This document shows positions 1 to 8,712 of a stretch of DNA of 25,477 bases, piece by piece; within the stretch, counting starts at the first letter, position 1, and each line of letters opens with the position of its first letter. Source of the stretch: Gammaproteobacteria bacterium (GTDB taxonomy: Bacteria > Pseudomonadota > Gammaproteobacteria > Steroidobacterales > Steroidobacteraceae); the NCBI GenBank assembly GCA_028293725.1, contig JAQGOE010000113.1:1-25477 (forward strand), in the 5' to 3' direction. The translations under genes and the position numbers were made by a program. Below the pieces are notes generated by a model, which saw only the letters and a list, made by a program, of their open reading frames with translations, was not told where the DNA came from and did no database searches.

Positions 1-638
1 TTACGGGCGTGATTCTCACCAAGGCCGATGGCGATGCTCGGGGTGGCGCGGCGCTTTCGGTGCGGAATATCACCGGTAAGCCCATCGTGTTTATGGGCGT
101 CGGCGAGAAGACCGAGGCTCTGGAGCCGTTCGATCCGGAGCGCATGGCGTCCCGCGTGCTCGGCATGGGGGACGTCGTCAGCCTCGTCGAGCAGGTGCAT
201 CGGCAGGTCGATCACGAGGAAGCCCAGCGCCTGGCCAAGAAGGTGGTCAAGGGGCAGGGCTTCAACATGGCCGACCTCAAGAGCCAGCTCGAGCAGTTGC
301 AGAAGATGGGCGGGGTCAGCGCGCTATTGGACAAGTTACCGGCTGCGGCGGCCCAGAAGGGGGCTGTTAACGCCGACCAAGGCGACCGGGACCTGCGCCG
401 CCAGATCGCGATCATCAATTCCATGACCCGCAGGGAGCGCCGCAACCCGGGGATCATCGACGGCTCCCGCCGCCGCCGGATCGCCGCGGGCTCGGGGACG
501 CAGGTGCAGGACGTTAACCGCCTCATGAAGCAGTTCCTGGAGATGCAGCGGATGATGAAGAGCATGAAGGGCGGGAAGCTGCAGCGGATGCTGAGCGCGT
601 TTAAAGGGCAGATGCCGCCGGGGTTTCCGGGACGGTAA
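1..638 (+). CDS. ffh: Signal recognition particle protein Ffh, 3' part (5' end outside the window)
   Basis: This is the C-terminal part of the SRP GTPase, which binds signal sequences of nascent inner-membrane proteins together with 4.5S RNA and hands the ribosome to FtsY. The reading frame is already open at base 3, so the gene is cut by the window edge; a GTG at base 9 is internal. The first residues, TGVILTKADGDARGGAALS, are the end of the G domain with the TKxDG guanine-specificity motif. The M domain follows, with the RRERRNP and GSRRRRIAAGSGT RNA-binding stretch, then a methionine-rich helix (MEMQRMMKSMKGG-like) and a proline/glycine tail. It ends with TAA at 636-638. The ffh-rpsP-rimM-trmD-rplS order is a common gammaproteobacterial arrangement, which supports the call. 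Confidence 0.97.
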   Translation, partial: TGVILTKADGDARGGAALSVRNITGKPIVFMGVGEKTEALEPFDPERMASRVLGMGDVVSLVEQVHRQVDHEEAQRLAKKVVKGQGFNMADLKSQLEQLQKMGGVSALLDKLPAAAAQKGAVNADQGDRDLRRQIAIINSMTRRERRNPGIIDGSRRRRIAAGSGTQVQDVNRLMKQFLEMQRMMKSMKGGKLQRMLSAFKGQMPPGFPGR

Positions 639-666
639 GCCTGCACTGTCGAAGTGCATGAAAAAA

Positions 667-696
667 TTGGCGTTACGGCCCTCCGTTGCGTAGAAT
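667..696 (+). promoter_or_regulatory. Predicted sigma-70 promoter of the rpsP operon
   Basis: TTGGCG at 667-672 (4/6 match to the -35 consensus) and TAGAAT at 691-696 (5/6 match to the -10 consensus) are separated by 18 bases. They lie in the 121-base gap between ffh and rpsP. The predicted start near 703 leaves a leader of about 57 bases that begins with a run of six T at 705-710. This is a consensus match by eye, with no experimental support. Confidence 0.55.
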
Positions 697-713
697 CCGC
701 GCTCTTTTTTGGG

Positions 714-731
714 CCGCCCATTCCCGGGCGG
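714..731 (+). other. GC-rich hairpin in the rpsP leader
   Basis: CCGCCC (714-719) and GGGCGG (726-731) form a perfect 6-bp stem with a 6-base loop, between the predicted promoter and the rpsP ribosome binding site (GGAAG, 748-752). It is too short and lacks a following T-run, so it is not a convincing terminator. It could be a leader structure for ribosomal protein control, but that is only a guess. Confidence 0.35.
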
Positions 732-759
732 GGACCCTACAGGAATTGGAAGTAAGAGC

Positions 760-1014
760 ATGGTAACGATACGCCTGACACGGCGCGGGGCGACGAATCA
801 GCCTTTTTATCACGTCGTCGTGACAGATAGCCGCAAGCGCCAGGGTGGCTTGAGCCTGGAGCACGTCGGCTTTTTCAACCCCATCGCCCGCAAGGGTGAG
901 CAGAAGCTGCGGCTCGATCTGCCGCGCATCGACTACTGGGTGAGCCAGGGTGCGCAGCCTTCGGACCGCGTCGCCACACTCGTCTCGGACTACCGGAAGC
1001 AGGCGACGGCCTGA
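760..1014 (+). CDS. rpsP: 30S ribosomal protein bS16
   Basis: bS16 is an assembly protein of the 30S subunit body. The 84-residue product starts [17 protein letters not shown] and contains the family hallmarks [12 protein letters not shown] and the E-x-(V/L)-G-(F/Y)-(F/Y)-N-P-(I/L) strand ([10 protein letters not shown]), with the usual length of 80-85 residues. The ATG at 760 is chosen because GGAAG at 748-752 sits 7 bases upstream and because bS16 begins at exactly this methionine; the longer in-frame extension back to 709 would translate the leader hairpin. The TGA stop lies within CTGA at 1011-1014, where rimM probably begins. First gene of rpsP-rimM-trmD-rplS. Confidence 0.97.
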   Translation: MVTIRLTRRGATNQPFYHVVVTDSRKRQGGLSLEHVGFFNPIARKGEQKLRLDLPRIDYWVSQGAQPSDRVATLVSDYRKQATA

Positions 1015-1520
1015 GTCAACGCTGGGTTCAGTTGGGTCGGGTAGGCGCTCCTTGGGGCGTCAAAGGTTGGGTCCACATCGACTCGTACACCGACCCGCCC
1101 GATGGGATCCTCGAATACCGGCGGTGGATGTTGCGGCTCGGCTCGGGCGAGCGGGTTCCGCACCGGATCGCTGAAGGGCAACCCCACTCCGACCGGATCG
1201 TAGCGCGGCTCGAAGGGATCGAGGATCGCGATCGGGCTGCTGCGCTGACCGGTGCGGTAATCGAGGTGGATCGTGCGGAGTTGCCGCCCACAGGTGAGCG
1301 AGAATATTACCAGGCGGACCTGATCGGTCTGCCGGTGCGCAACCTGGAAGGGGCGGAGCTCGGAAAGGTGGACTACTTTGTCGAGTCGCCGACGGGTCCG
1401 ATGATGATTGTGAAAGGCGAGCGCGAGTACTGGATACCCGCGGTGCCCCGACACCTGAAGAAGGTGGACCTGGCGGCGGATTCGATCGAGGTGGACTGGC
1501 CGGTGGAGCCCCTGGGCTGA
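1011..1520 (+). CDS. rimM: Ribosome maturation factor RimM
   Basis: RimM binds S19 and helps maturation of the 30S head. The N-terminal RimM domain starts [17 protein letters not shown] and is followed by a PRC-barrel domain ([25 protein letters not shown], then [19 protein letters not shown] and the closing IEVDWP). The start is uncertain. The first canonical codon is TTG at 1032, with only a weak purine tract ahead of it; using it would remove most of the first beta strand (WVQLGRV). In frame further upstream there is no ATG, GTG or TTG, but CTG at 1011 overlaps the rpsP stop as CTGA and gives [11 protein letters not shown], a 169-residue product close to family size. I therefore place the start at 1011; the conservative alternative is 1032 (162 residues). 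Confidence 0.93.
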   Translation: MSQRWVQLGRVGAPWGVKGWVHIDSYTDPPDGILEYRRWMLRLGSGERVPHRIAEGQPHSDRIVARLEGIEDRDRAAALTGAVIEVDRAELPPTGEREYYQADLIGLPVRNLEGAELGKVDYFVESPTGPMMIVKGEREYWIPAVPRHLKKVDLAADSIEVDWPVEPLG

Positions 1521-1557
1521 CGGGTCAAAAGTGTCCAAGACGGCGAGGACGACTCCT

Positions 1558-2316
1558 ATGAAGATCGAAGTCGTTACGCTGTTCCCGGAGATGATCTCGG
1601 GGGCGCTCGGATTCGGAATCGTCGGGCGCGCGTTGGATCGTGGGCTGTTGAGTGTAGGAACCGAGGATCCGCGCGCGCATACGAGTGATGTGCACCGGAC
1701 GGTCGACGATCGGCCCTACGGTGGCGGTCCGGGAATGGTGTTGAAGCCGGAGCCGTTGTTGGCGGCGATCCGCGCGGCGCATGCGCGGCTGCCCGAGGGC
1801 AGCCCGAGAATTTACCTCTCGGCGCAGGGCGAGCCGCTGGGACAGGCGCAGGCGCGCGAGCTGGCGGGCTTGCCGGGATTTCTGCTCGTAGCGGGACGCT
1901 ACGAGGGTTTGGATGAAAGAGTGGTCGAGCTGGGAATCGACCGGGAATTGTCGATCGGTGACTACGTGCTGTCGGGCGGTGAGCTGCCCGCGCTGGTGGT
2001 GATCGATACGGTAGCGCGGCTGCTGCCGGGAGCCCTGGGCGATGAGCGCTCGAACGTCGAGGAGTCGTTCGTCGCGGGGCTGCTGGATTGGCCGCACTAC
2101 ACGCGACCGGAATTGTTTGAAGGTCTGGCGGTGCCGCCGGTGTTATTGTCAGGCAACCATGCCGACATCCGCCGCTGGCGCCTGGAGCAGGCTGTCGCCC
2201 GAACGCAGGTGCGGCGGCCCGACCTGCTCGCCAGGGGAGCGCTCACGCCCGAGGTGAGCCGTTTGTTGAGTGAGTTTCTCGCCGCGCGCGCGCCGGGAAC
2301 CACAGATCGAGGATAG
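1558..2316 (+). CDS. trmD: tRNA (guanine-37-N1)-methyltransferase TrmD
   Basis: TrmD uses S-adenosylmethionine to make m1G37 in tRNAs that read codons starting with C or with G in the third anticodon context, preventing +1 frameshifts. The 252-residue product begins [12 protein letters not shown]. It carries the SPOUT trefoil-knot motifs: [17 protein letters not shown] near residue 60, [19 protein letters not shown] around the knot, and [15 protein letters not shown] and [17 protein letters not shown] in the linker and C-terminal domain. ATG at 1558 is preferred over GTG at 1531 because GAGGA at 1545-1549 lies 8 bases ahead of it and because the family starts at this methionine. The gap to rimM is 37 bases; its stop overlaps the ribosome binding site of rplS. 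Confidence 0.96.
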   Translation: MKIEVVTLFPEMISGALGFGIVGRALDRGLLSVGTEDPRAHTSDVHRTVDDRPYGGGPGMVLKPEPLLAAIRAAHARLPEGSPRIYLSAQGEPLGQAQARELAGLPGFLLVAGRYEGLDERVVELGIDRELSIGDYVLSGGELPALVVIDTVARLLPGALGDERSNVEESFVAGLLDWPHYTRPELFEGLAVPPVLLSGNHADIRRWRLEQAVARTQVRRPDLLARGALTPEVSRLLSEFLAARAPGTTDRG

Positions 2317-2320
2317 TTTC

Positions 2321-2662
2321 ATGAACATAGTTCAGCAGATCGAAAAAGAGCGCATGACCCGCAAGGTCCCGGACTTCAAGCCCGGCGATACCGTGGTCGT
2401 GCAGGTGAAGGTCGTCGAAGGCGACCGCGAGCGCGTCCAGGCGTATGAGGGCATCGTCATTGCCATCAGCAACCGCGGACTCAACTCGTCGTTCACCGTG
2501 CGTAAGATTTCGCACGGCGAAGGCGTGGAGCGCGTGTTCCAGACCTACAGCCCCGCCATCAGCGATATCACGATCAAGCGTCGTGGCAGCGTGCGTCGCG
2601 CAAAACTCTATTACCTGCGCGATCTGTCGGGTAAGGCTGCGAGGATCGAAGAGAAGCTCTAA
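2321..2662 (+). CDS. rplS: 50S ribosomal protein bL19
   Basis: bL19 sits at the 30S-50S interface. The 113-residue product starts [19 protein letters not shown] and shows the typical [26 protein letters not shown] segment, then [21 protein letters not shown] and the basic C-terminus [15 protein letters not shown]. The start is at 2321, fixed by GAGGA at 2309-2313, seven bases upstream and partly inside the trmD stop region. Last ribosomal gene of the rpsP operon; sppA follows after 14 bases on the same strand. Confidence 0.97.
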   Translation: MNIVQQIEKERMTRKVPDFKPGDTVVVQVKVVEGDRERVQAYEGIVIAISNRGLNSSFTVRKISHGEGVERVFQTYSPAISDITIKRRGSVRRAKLYYLRDLSGKAARIEEKL

Positions 2663-2676
2663 AGCCGGGACGGGCG

Positions 2677-4521
2677 ATGAACATCCTGCGTTCGATTGTT
2701 TACGGGCTCTGGCGTGGCCTGGATGTGCTGCGCCGGTTTCTGCACCTCGTCGTGTTGTTGGTGGTGTTCGGCTTCGTCGTCGGAGCGCTGCGCGGCTCGG
2801 TGCCGACAGTGCCCCTGAAGGCGGCACTCCTCGTCGCCCCCGAGGGCGACATCGTAGAGCAATCGAGCGGGGATGCCCTCGAGCGGGCTGTCCAGGAAGC
2901 CCGCGGGCAGGGGCACGCGGAAACGTTGCTGTGGGATCTGACCGACTCGATCCGCGCCGCCGCCAAAGACAAGCGCATCCAGATTGTGGCGCTCGACCTC
3001 GAGAAGTTCGATGGGGCGGGGCAGCCCACTCTCGAAGAGCTCGCCAAGGCCCTCCACGAGTTCCGCGCCACCGGCAAGAAGGTCATCTCCTACGGCAACG
3101 AGATGACGCAGGAGCGCTACTACTTAGCGGCGCAATCCGACGAGATCTATGTTGATCCGATGGGCTTCGTGCTCATAGACGGCTACGCCCGTTACCGGAT
3201 GTTCTATAAGGAGGCGCTCGACAAGTTGGGCGTCGACATCAACGTGTTTCGTGTCGGTGCTTACAAGAGCGCTGTCGAAGAATACACGCGCACGGACATG
3301 TCGCCTGAGGACAAGCAGGAAAGCAGCGCCTATCTCAACGCGCTGTGGACGAGCTACCAGGAAGCCATCACGCGGGCGCGCAAGCTGCCGGCAGATGCGC
3401 TCAGCAAGTACGTCAACACTCTGGCGAAGACCGTGCCCGCCGCCGGTGGCAACGCCGCGCAGGTCGCGTTGGAAGCCGGGCTCGTCACGGGAATCAAATC
3501 CCGGCTCGATGTCGAGAAGCGAATCATCGATCTCGTCGGTGAGGACGAGACGACTGGATCATTCAAGTCTGTTTCCACCACCGACTACGCTCGTGTCGCG
3601 CACGCGGATATGAAAATTCACGCGGACGGCAAGCCGCGGGTGGGCGTGGTCGTGGCGTCCGGTGAGATCCTCGACGGCGATCAGCCGCCGGGTACCGTGG
3701 GCGGTGATTCAACAGCGCGACTCATCCGGCAGGCGCGCCTCGACAAGAACATCAAAGCGGTCGTGTTGCGTGTCAACAGTCCGGGCGGCAGCGTGATGGC
3801 TTCCGAGGAAATTTATCGCGAGCTGCTGGCGCTGCGCGCCGCCGGGAAGCCGGTCGTCGTCTCGATGAGCACTTTGGCGGCCTCCGGTGGTTACTACATC
3901 TCGGCGCCCGCGGATGAGATCTGGGCCAGCCCGGCAACACTGACCGGCTCCATCGGTATCTTCGCCATCATCCCCACGATCGATAAGACGTTGGGAAAAG
4001 TCGGAGTGACGGTTGACGGAGTGGGGACCACACCGTTGGCGGGGCAGCTGCGTATCGATCGCCCGATGAGCGATGACTCGCGGGCACTGCTGCAGTCGCA
4101 GATCGGGCGCGGTTACGAAGAGTTTCTCTCACGCGTCTCCGCGGGCCGCAAGAAGACCCGCGAAGAGATCGATGCCATTGCACAGGGGCGCGTATGGGCG
4201 GGGACCGATGCCAAGCGGTTGGGGTTGGTTGACCAGCTCGGCTCGTTCGATGACGCGGTGAAATCGGCGGCGCGTCGCGCGAAGCTGACCGACTATCAGC
4301 TCGAATTCGTGGAACCAGAGCTGACCTGGGCGCAGCAGTTGGTGCTGCAGTTCAAGAGCAAGGCTGTGAAGACGGTGCTGTCTGCGGTTGTGGACGAGAA
4401 GACGGCCGCGTTGGCGCGGGTGGCGCAGAAGTTCGATCCGCTCACCCGCGAGATCGAGCGCCTCAGCCGGTTCACTGAGCGCAACAAGGTTTACGCGTAC
4501 TGTTTCTGCGGCGTCGAGTAG
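2677..4521 (+). CDS. sppA: Signal peptide peptidase SppA, long 67-kDa type
   Basis: SppA is an inner-membrane serine protease that degrades signal peptides left in the membrane. The 614-residue length matches the E. coli form (about 618). One transmembrane helix is visible near residues 20-40 (FLHLVVLLVVFGFVVGAL). The protein is a tandem duplication of a ClpP-like fold: the N-terminal half gives the catalytic lysine, K197 in AYKSAVEEYTRTDMSPEDK, and the C-terminal half the catalytic serine, S403 in STLAASGGYYIS, preceded by the NSPGGSV loop. The C-terminus YAYCFCGVE resembles the cysteine-containing end of other long SppA proteins. It is probably cotranscribed with rpsP-rplS because of the 14-base gap; there is only a weak GGGACGGG ribosome binding site. 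It converges with tdh, leaving 4 bases between the stops. Confidence 0.95.
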   Translation: MNILRSIVYGLWRGLDVLRRFLHLVVLLVVFGFVVGALRGSVPTVPLKAALLVAPEGDIVEQSSGDALERAVQEARGQGHAETLLWDLTDSIRAAAKDKRIQIVALDLEKFDGAGQPTLEELAKALHEFRATGKKVISYGNEMTQERYYLAAQSDEIYVDPMGFVLIDGYARYRMFYKEALDKLGVDINVFRVGAYKSAVEEYTRTDMSPEDKQESSAYLNALWTSYQEAITRARKLPADALSKYVNTLAKTVPAAGGNAAQVALEAGLVTGIKSRLDVEKRIIDLVGEDETTGSFKSVSTTDYARVAHADMKIHADGKPRVGVVVASGEILDGDQPPGTVGGDSTARLIRQARLDKNIKAVVLRVNSPGGSVMASEEIYRELLALRAAGKPVVVSMSTLAASGGYYISAPADEIWASPATLTGSIGIFAIIPTIDKTLGKVGVTVDGVGTTPLAGQLRIDRPMSDDSRALLQSQIGRGYEEFLSRVSAGRKKTREEIDAIAQGRVWAGTDAKRLGLVDQLGSFDDAVKSAARRAKLTDYQLEFVEPELTWAQQLVLQFKSKAVKTVLSAVVDEKTAALARVAQKFDPLTREIERLSRFTERNKVYAYCFCGVE

Positions 4522-4525
4522 CTGC

Positions 4526-5557
4526 CTACAGCGTCGACCAGTCCAGGATCACCTTTCCCGATTTCCCCGACCCCATGGTCTCGAACCCCTGCAGGTACTC
4601 CTGCACCGGGAAATGATGGGTGATGATGGGGTCGATGCTCAGCCCGCTCTGCAGGAGCGCTGACATCTTGTACCAGGTCTCGAACATCTCACGGCCGTAA
4701 ATGCCCTTCAGGGTCAGGCCCTTGAAGATCACCTGGTTCCAGTCGATCGCGGTTTCGTCCGGCGGAATACCCAGGATGGCGATCGAGCCGCCGTGGTGCA
4801 TGGTCCGGAGCATTTCACGGAAGGCGGTGGCATTGCCCGACATCTCGAGGCCGACGTCGAAGCCCTCCTGCATCTTGAGATCCTTCATGGTCTCATCCAA
4901 CGACTCACGTGTGACATTCACCGCGCGCGTGGCCCCCAACTTGCGCGCGAGGTCGAGTCGATAGTCGTTTACGTCCGTGATGACCACATTGCGCGCTCCG
5001 ACGAAGCGTGCGATCGCGACGGCCATGATGCCGATCGGGCCCGCGCCGGTGATCAACACATCCTCGCCCACCATGTTGAAGGCGAGGGCGGTGTGAGTGG
5101 CGTTACCGAATGGATCGAGAATCGAGGCGATGTCGTCGCGAATGGAGTCGGGCAGCTTGAACGCGTTGTCGGCCGGGATCGAAAGATACTCAGCGAACGC
5201 GCCCGGACGATTCACGCCGACACCAACCGTGTTACGGCACAGATGGCGGCGGCCCGCGCGACAGTTACGGCAATAGCCGCAGGTGATGTGGCCTTCGCCC
5301 GAGACGCGGTCGCCCGCCTTCAGGCCACGGACTTCGGAGCCGAGGTCCACGATCCGCCCGCAATACTCGTGGCCCACGGCCATCGGCACGGGAATCGTTT
5401 TCTGCGCCCAGGCATCCCACTTGTAGATGTGCATGTCGGTGCCGCAGATCGCCGTCTTGTCGATCTCGATGAGCACATCGTTCGGACCCACCTTGGGCTC
5501 GGGGACGTCATCGAGCCAGATACCGGGGGCTGCTTCTTTTTTGACCAGTGCTTTCAT
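4526..5557 (-). CDS. tdh: L-threonine 3-dehydrogenase
   Basis: Tdh oxidises L-threonine with NAD+ to 2-amino-3-ketobutyrate, which Kbl cleaves to glycine and acetyl-CoA. The 343-residue product is a zinc medium-chain dehydrogenase. The catalytic zinc site is C38 (AICGTDMH) with the GHEYCGRI motif; a structural zinc lobe is formed by the four cysteines of [17 protein letters not shown]. The Rossmann motif [10 protein letters not shown] and the [13 protein letters not shown] segment, typical of Tdh rather than alcohol dehydrogenases, support the specific call. It lies 21 bases downstream of kbl on the same strand, so kbl-tdh is an operon as in E. coli. Its stop faces the sppA stop across 4 bases; no terminator hairpin of note is visible there. 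Confidence 0.96.
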   Translation of the reverse strand: MKALVKKEAAPGIWLDDVPEPKVGPNDVLIEIDKTAICGTDMHIYKWDAWAQKTIPVPMAVGHEYCGRIVDLGSEVRGLKAGDRVSGEGHITCGYCRNCRAGRRHLCRNTVGVGVNRPGAFAEYLSIPADNAFKLPDSIRDDIASILDPFGNATHTALAFNMVGEDVLITGAGPIGIMAVAIARFVGARNVVITDVNDYRLDLARKLGATRAVNVTRESLDETMKDLKMQEGFDVGLEMSGNATAFREMLRTMHHGGSIAILGIPPDETAIDWNQVIFKGLTLKGIYGREMFETWYKMSALLQSGLSIDPIITHHFPVQEYLQGFETMGSGKSGKVILDWSTL

Positions 5558-5578
5558 GTTGTTTGATCTTCTGCCTGG

Positions 5579-6766
5579 TTAGTGGACAACGCCGAGGTCA
5601 CGGCCGACGGCCGTGAACGCTGCGATGGCGCGGTCCAACTGCTCTCGGGTGAGAGCCGCCGACATCTGTGTGCGGATGCGCGCCTGTCCCTTGGGTACGA
5701 CCGGGAAAGAAAAGCCAATGACATAGATACCGCGTTGCAAAAGTTGATCGGCCATGCGGCTGGCCAGGGCGGCGTCGCCCAGCATCACCGGAATGATGGG
5801 GTGCTCGCCGGGTTTCAAGGTAAAGCCCGCGCCTTCCAGGCCCGCGCGGAAATGACGAGCGTTCTCGAACAGGCGCTCGCGCAGCTCAGGCGAATCATCG
5901 AGAAGGTCGAGCACCCGCAGGCTGACACCGGCGACGACCGGCGGGATGCTGTTGGAAAAGAGATAGGGGCGTGAGCGCTGGCGCAGCCACTCGACAATTT
6001 CCTTGCGCGAGGCAATGTAACCGCCGCTGGCGCCGCCGAGTGCCTTGCCGAGCGTGCCGGTGAGGATGTCGATCCGGTCCGCCACGCCGCAGTGCTCGGG
6101 CGTGCCGCGCCCCGTCGCTCCCATGAAGCCCGTGGAGTGCGAGTCATCCACCATCACCAGGGCGTCATATTTATCAGCGAGATCGCAGATGGCGCGCAGG
6201 TTCGCGATCGTGCCATCCATCGAGAACACGCCGTCGGTGGCGATGAGACGTGTGCGGGCGCCGGCCGCTTGCTTGAGACAGTTCTCGAGCTCCGCCATAT
6301 CGTTGTTGGCATAGCGGTAGCGTTGCGCCTTGCAGAGGCGAATGCCGTCGATGATGCTCGCGTGGTTGAGCGCATCGGAGATGACGGCGTCGCTCTCATC
6401 GAGGAGGGTTTCGAACAGGCCGCCGTTCGCGTCGAAGCACGAAGAGTAGAGAATCGTGTCCTCTTTGCTCAGAAACAGACTCAGGCGGTCCTCGAGCTGC
6501 TTATGGACGCTCTGGGTGCCGCAGATGAAGCGCACCGATGCCATGCCGTAACCGAAGCGGTCGATCGCGCGGTGGGCCGCCTCCCGGATGGACGGATGGT
6601 TGGCGAGGCCCAGGTAGTTGTTAGCGCAAAGATTGACGACGTCCCGGTCGCCCGTGCGCACTACGCCTCCCTGCGGGCCCGCGAGCACGCGCTCGCTCTT
6701 GTACAGGCCCTGCTCTTTGAGGCCTTCCAGATCAGCGCGCAAGCGCTCGATGACAGCTTGTTTCAT
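5579..6766 (-). CDS. kbl: 2-amino-3-ketobutyrate coenzyme A ligase (glycine C-acetyltransferase)
   Basis: Kbl is a PLP enzyme that converts 2-amino-3-ketobutyrate plus CoA to glycine and acetyl-CoA. The 395-residue product matches the family length (E. coli 398). It shows the alpha-oxoamine synthase signatures: [12 protein letters not shown] at the start of the fold, [33 protein letters not shown], and the Schiff-base lysine K241 in [15 protein letters not shown]. The start is ATG at 6766 ([23 protein letters not shown]), matching family N-termini; the frame stays open 48 codons further, but that extension runs through the opposite gene hslR and has no family counterpart. A perfect TATAAT lies 7 bases before the ATG, so the transcript may be nearly leaderless. 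Confidence 0.96.
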   Translation of the reverse strand: MKQAVIERLRADLEGLKEQGLYKSERVLAGPQGGVVRTGDRDVVNLCANNYLGLANHPSIREAAHRAIDRFGYGMASVRFICGTQSVHKQLEDRLSLFLSKEDTILYSSCFDANGGLFETLLDESDAVISDALNHASIIDGIRLCKAQRYRYANNDMAELENCLKQAAGARTRLIATDGVFSMDGTIANLRAICDLADKYDALVMVDDSHSTGFMGATGRGTPEHCGVADRIDILTGTLGKALGGASGGYIASRKEIVEWLRQRSRPYLFSNSIPPVVAGVSLRVLDLLDDSPELRERLFENARHFRAGLEGAGFTLKPGEHPIIPVMLGDAALASRMADQLLQRGIYVIGFSFPVVPKGQARIRTQMSAALTREQLDRAIAAFTAVGRDLGVVH

Positions 6767-6773
6767 GGCTTCA

Positions 6774-6781
6774 ATTATACT
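6774..6781. promoter_or_regulatory. Overlapping divergent -10 boxes between kbl and hslR
   Basis: On the minus strand 6779-6774 reads TATAAT, a perfect -10 box, seven bases before the kbl ATG. On the plus strand 6776-6781 reads TATACT (5/6), six bases before the hslR ATG. The two boxes share four bases in a 21-base gap. No good -35 element is seen at 16-18 bases on either side, so the calls rest on the -10 matches and their position alone. Either promoter would start transcription at or next to the start codon. Confidence 0.45.
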
Positions 6782-6787
6782 CGGCTC

Positions 6788-7195
6788 ATGTCCGAAGATC
6801 GCACGGAAGAAGGCCCCGGAACTGCGCGCATCGATCGCTGGCTCTTTGGGGTGCGCCTGTTCAAATCCCGCTCCATGGCGACCCAGGCCGTTACGGGCGG
6901 CAAGGTGCATGTCAACGGCGACAGGGTGAAGCCCTCCCGTGAGGTTCGTGCCGGCGACGTGGTGACGTTCGTAAGGTCTTCTGTGGAGTTCGAATGCACG
7001 GTGCTCGCCATTCCCGCGCGGCGCGGGCCGGCGGCCGAGGCCGCCCGGTGTTATGTAGAAAGCCCGGCGAGCGAGACCCGCCGCAAAGAATTCGCGCAGC
7101 GGATGAAGATCGCCTCAGGACTGACGCCGCGGCCCGACCAGCGCCCGGATAAGCACGGCCGGCAGGCTCTCCGGCGCCTGCGCGGTCGTGGTTGA
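6788..7195 (+). CDS. hslR: Ribosome-associated heat shock protein Hsp15 (S4-domain RNA-binding protein)
   Basis: Hsp15 binds free 50S subunits that still carry a nascent chain on tRNA and helps recycle them. The 135-residue product (E. coli 133) contains the S4 RNA-binding fold: [47 protein letters not shown] at roughly residues 15-61, followed by a basic C-terminal region rich in Arg and Lys ([27 protein letters not shown]). The ATG at 6788 has no Shine-Dalgarno sequence and a -10-like TATACT ends 6 bases before it, which suggests leaderless translation. It is divergent to kbl. It is not an rpsD fragment: the size and the basic tail fit Hsp15. Confidence 0.92.
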   Translation: MSEDRTEEGPGTARIDRWLFGVRLFKSRSMATQAVTGGKVHVNGDRVKPSREVRAGDVVTFVRSSVEFECTVLAIPARRGPAAEAARCYVESPASETRRKEFAQRMKIASGLTPRPDQRPDKHGRQALRRLRGRG

Positions 7196-7315
7196 ACGCC
7201 CCGTTGGTCGCCGCAATACATGCTGCCAGGACCGCATCGGACTGAAGATGCCCGTCAGTGGGCGCCTCAGTGATGAGTAAATTCGCTACCCGTATTCCCG
7301 ACCCAGGCTAACTCC

Positions 7316-8698
7316 ATGACTCTGAGCGTTTTCGACATTTTCAAGGTCGGTATCGGGCCTTCGAGCTCTCACACCATGGGGCCGATGCGCGCTGCGCGTG
7401 AGTTCGCTCTCGGACTCGAGCGCGACGGCTTGCTGGCGCAGACCGAGCAGATTGCCGTGCGCCTTTACGGGTCCCTCGCCCTGACGGGTGCCGGTCACGG
7501 GACCGATCGCGCGGTCCTGGCGGGGCTCGAAGGTGCCGAGCCGGAGACCGTCGATCCGGACAGTATCGAACCGCTGTTGCAGCGCATCCGCTCCTCCGGC
7601 CGCATCAAACTCCTGGGCCGGCATGAGATCGCGTTCGATGAGCCCATGCAGTTGCTGTTCATGTATCACGAGCGCCTGCCGCGGCATTCGAATGGCATGC
7701 GCTTTACCGCCCTGGCGGGCGGCAAGGCCCTGGCGGGCGGCAAAGTATTGCGCGAGGAGGAGTACTACTCCATTGGCGGCGGGTTTGTCGTGCGCGGTGA
7801 TGAAGTCGAGTCGCACGAGACGAGCGTGCATAAGCCGCCGCCGTATCCGTTTAACTCGGGCGACGAGTTGCTCGCGCGCGCGCGGGAGAACGGTCTGGAG
7901 CTCTTCGAGCTCGTGTTGGCGAACGAGCGTACCTGGGCGACTGACAAGGAAATTCGCGAGAAGATCCTGCACATCTGGGACGTCATGCAGGCGTGCGTGG
8001 AGCGTGGTTTCCGACAGACGGGCGTGTTGCCTGGTGTGTTGAAGGTTAGGCGTCGCGCACCGAAGCTTTACCGGGTGTTGACTGAGAGCACCGGGGATAA
8101 GTCGCTCGAGGTTATGGATTGGGTGAACGCTTATGCGCTTGCGGTGAACGAGGAGAATGCCGCCGGTGGGCGTGTCGTGACGGCGCCGACGAATGGCGCC
8201 GCAGGAATCGTCCCCGCGGTGCTGCATTTCTATCGGCGCTTCTACAAGGACTCGAGCGACGAGGGGGTTATCCGGTTCCTGCTGACCGCCGCGGCGATCG
8301 GCATGCTCTACAAGAAGAATGCGTCGATCTCGGGCGCCGAGATGGGTTGCATGGGTGAGGTTGGCGTCGCGTGCTCGATGGCGGCGGCAGGCCTCGTGTC
8401 GGCCTTGCATGGCACGAATGAGCAGATCGAGAACGCCGCCGAGATTGGTATGGAGCATAACCTCGGGCTCACCTGCGATCCGGTCGCGGGGCTCGTGCAG
8501 ATCCCCTGCATCGAGCGCAACGCCATGGGATCGGTGAAGGCGATCAACGCCGCGCGCCTTGCCATGCGAGGCGATGGCACGCACAAGGTGTCGCTCGACC
8601 AGGTGATCGCGACCATGAAGCAGACGGGCGCGGACATGTCGACGATCTACAAGGAGACCTCGCAAGGGGGGCTCGCGGTGAACGTGCCGGAGTGCTGA
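7316..8698 (+). CDS. sdaA: L-serine ammonia-lyase (iron-sulfur L-serine deaminase)
   Basis: SdaA deaminates L-serine to pyruvate and ammonia with a [4Fe-4S] cluster. The 460-residue single chain has the beta domain first ([24 protein letters not shown]) and the catalytic alpha domain after about residue 200 ([15 protein letters not shown]). Cluster ligands are C345 (MGCMGEVG), C387 (LTCDPV) and C398 (QIPCIER), and the protein ends in a cysteine, C460 (NVPEC). Type 2 serine dehydratases such as the Legionella enzyme use that last cysteine as the fourth, substrate-displaced ligand (tail-in-mouth), and all four positions here are offset by a constant 2 residues from it. A tandem duplication lies at residues 133-144. 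The 120-base gap from hslR holds no convincing promoter. It converges with sixA. Confidence 0.96.
   Translation: MTLSVFDIFKVGIGPSSSHTMGPMRAAREFALGLERDGLLAQTEQIAVRLYGSLALTGAGHGTDRAVLAGLEGAEPETVDPDSIEPLLQRIRSSGRIKLLGRHEIAFDEPMQLLFMYHERLPRHSNGMRFTALAGGKALAGGKVLREEEYYSIGGGFVVRGDEVESHETSVHKPPPYPFNSGDELLARARENGLELFELVLANERTWATDKEIREKILHIWDVMQACVERGFRQTGVLPGVLKVRRRAPKLYRVLTESTGDKSLEVMDWVNAYALAVNEENAAGGRVVTAPTNGAAGIVPAVLHFYRRFYKDSSDEGVIRFLLTAAAIGMLYKKNASISGAEMGCMGEVGVACSMAAAGLVSALHGTNEQIENAAEIGMEHNLGLTCDPVAGLVQIPCIERNAMGSVKAINAARLAMRGDGTHKVSLDQVIATMKQTGADMSTIYKETSQGGLAVNVPEC
7712..7747 (+). repeat. 18-base in-frame tandem duplication inside sdaA
   Basis: Two adjacent 18-base units, 7712-7729 and 7730-7747, share their first 14 bases (CTGGCGGGCGGCAA) and encode LAGGKA then LAGGKV (residues 133-144). 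They lie in the loop before the conserved YYSIGGGFV strand. The units are nearly identical and in frame, so the repeat adds six residues without disrupting the gene. Confidence 0.8.
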
Positions 8699-8712
8699 GA
8701 GGTGCGGAGGGC

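Noticed and set aside
4505..4540. Repeated GCGTCGA and a GTAG/CTAC mini-stem at the sppA-tdh junction
   Set aside because: The stem is 4 bp and the repeat 7 bases; too short to support a terminator or a repeat element.
6767..6910. A 48-residue N-terminal extension of Kbl
   Set aside because: It would run through hslR; family alignment and the TATAAT box place the start at 6766.
7196..7315. Possible promoter or riboswitch ahead of sdaA
   Set aside because: Only a 4-bp GCCC/GGGC stem and isolated AT-rich words were seen; no spaced -35/-10 pair or known riboswitch core could be supported.
7286..8665. A 459-codon open frame on the minus strand covering nearly all of sdaA
   Set aside because: It is exactly antisense to a gene with complete catalytic motifs, its product is rich in Arg/His with no recognisable domain, and such long antisense frames are expected in GC-rich genes with strong third-position bias.
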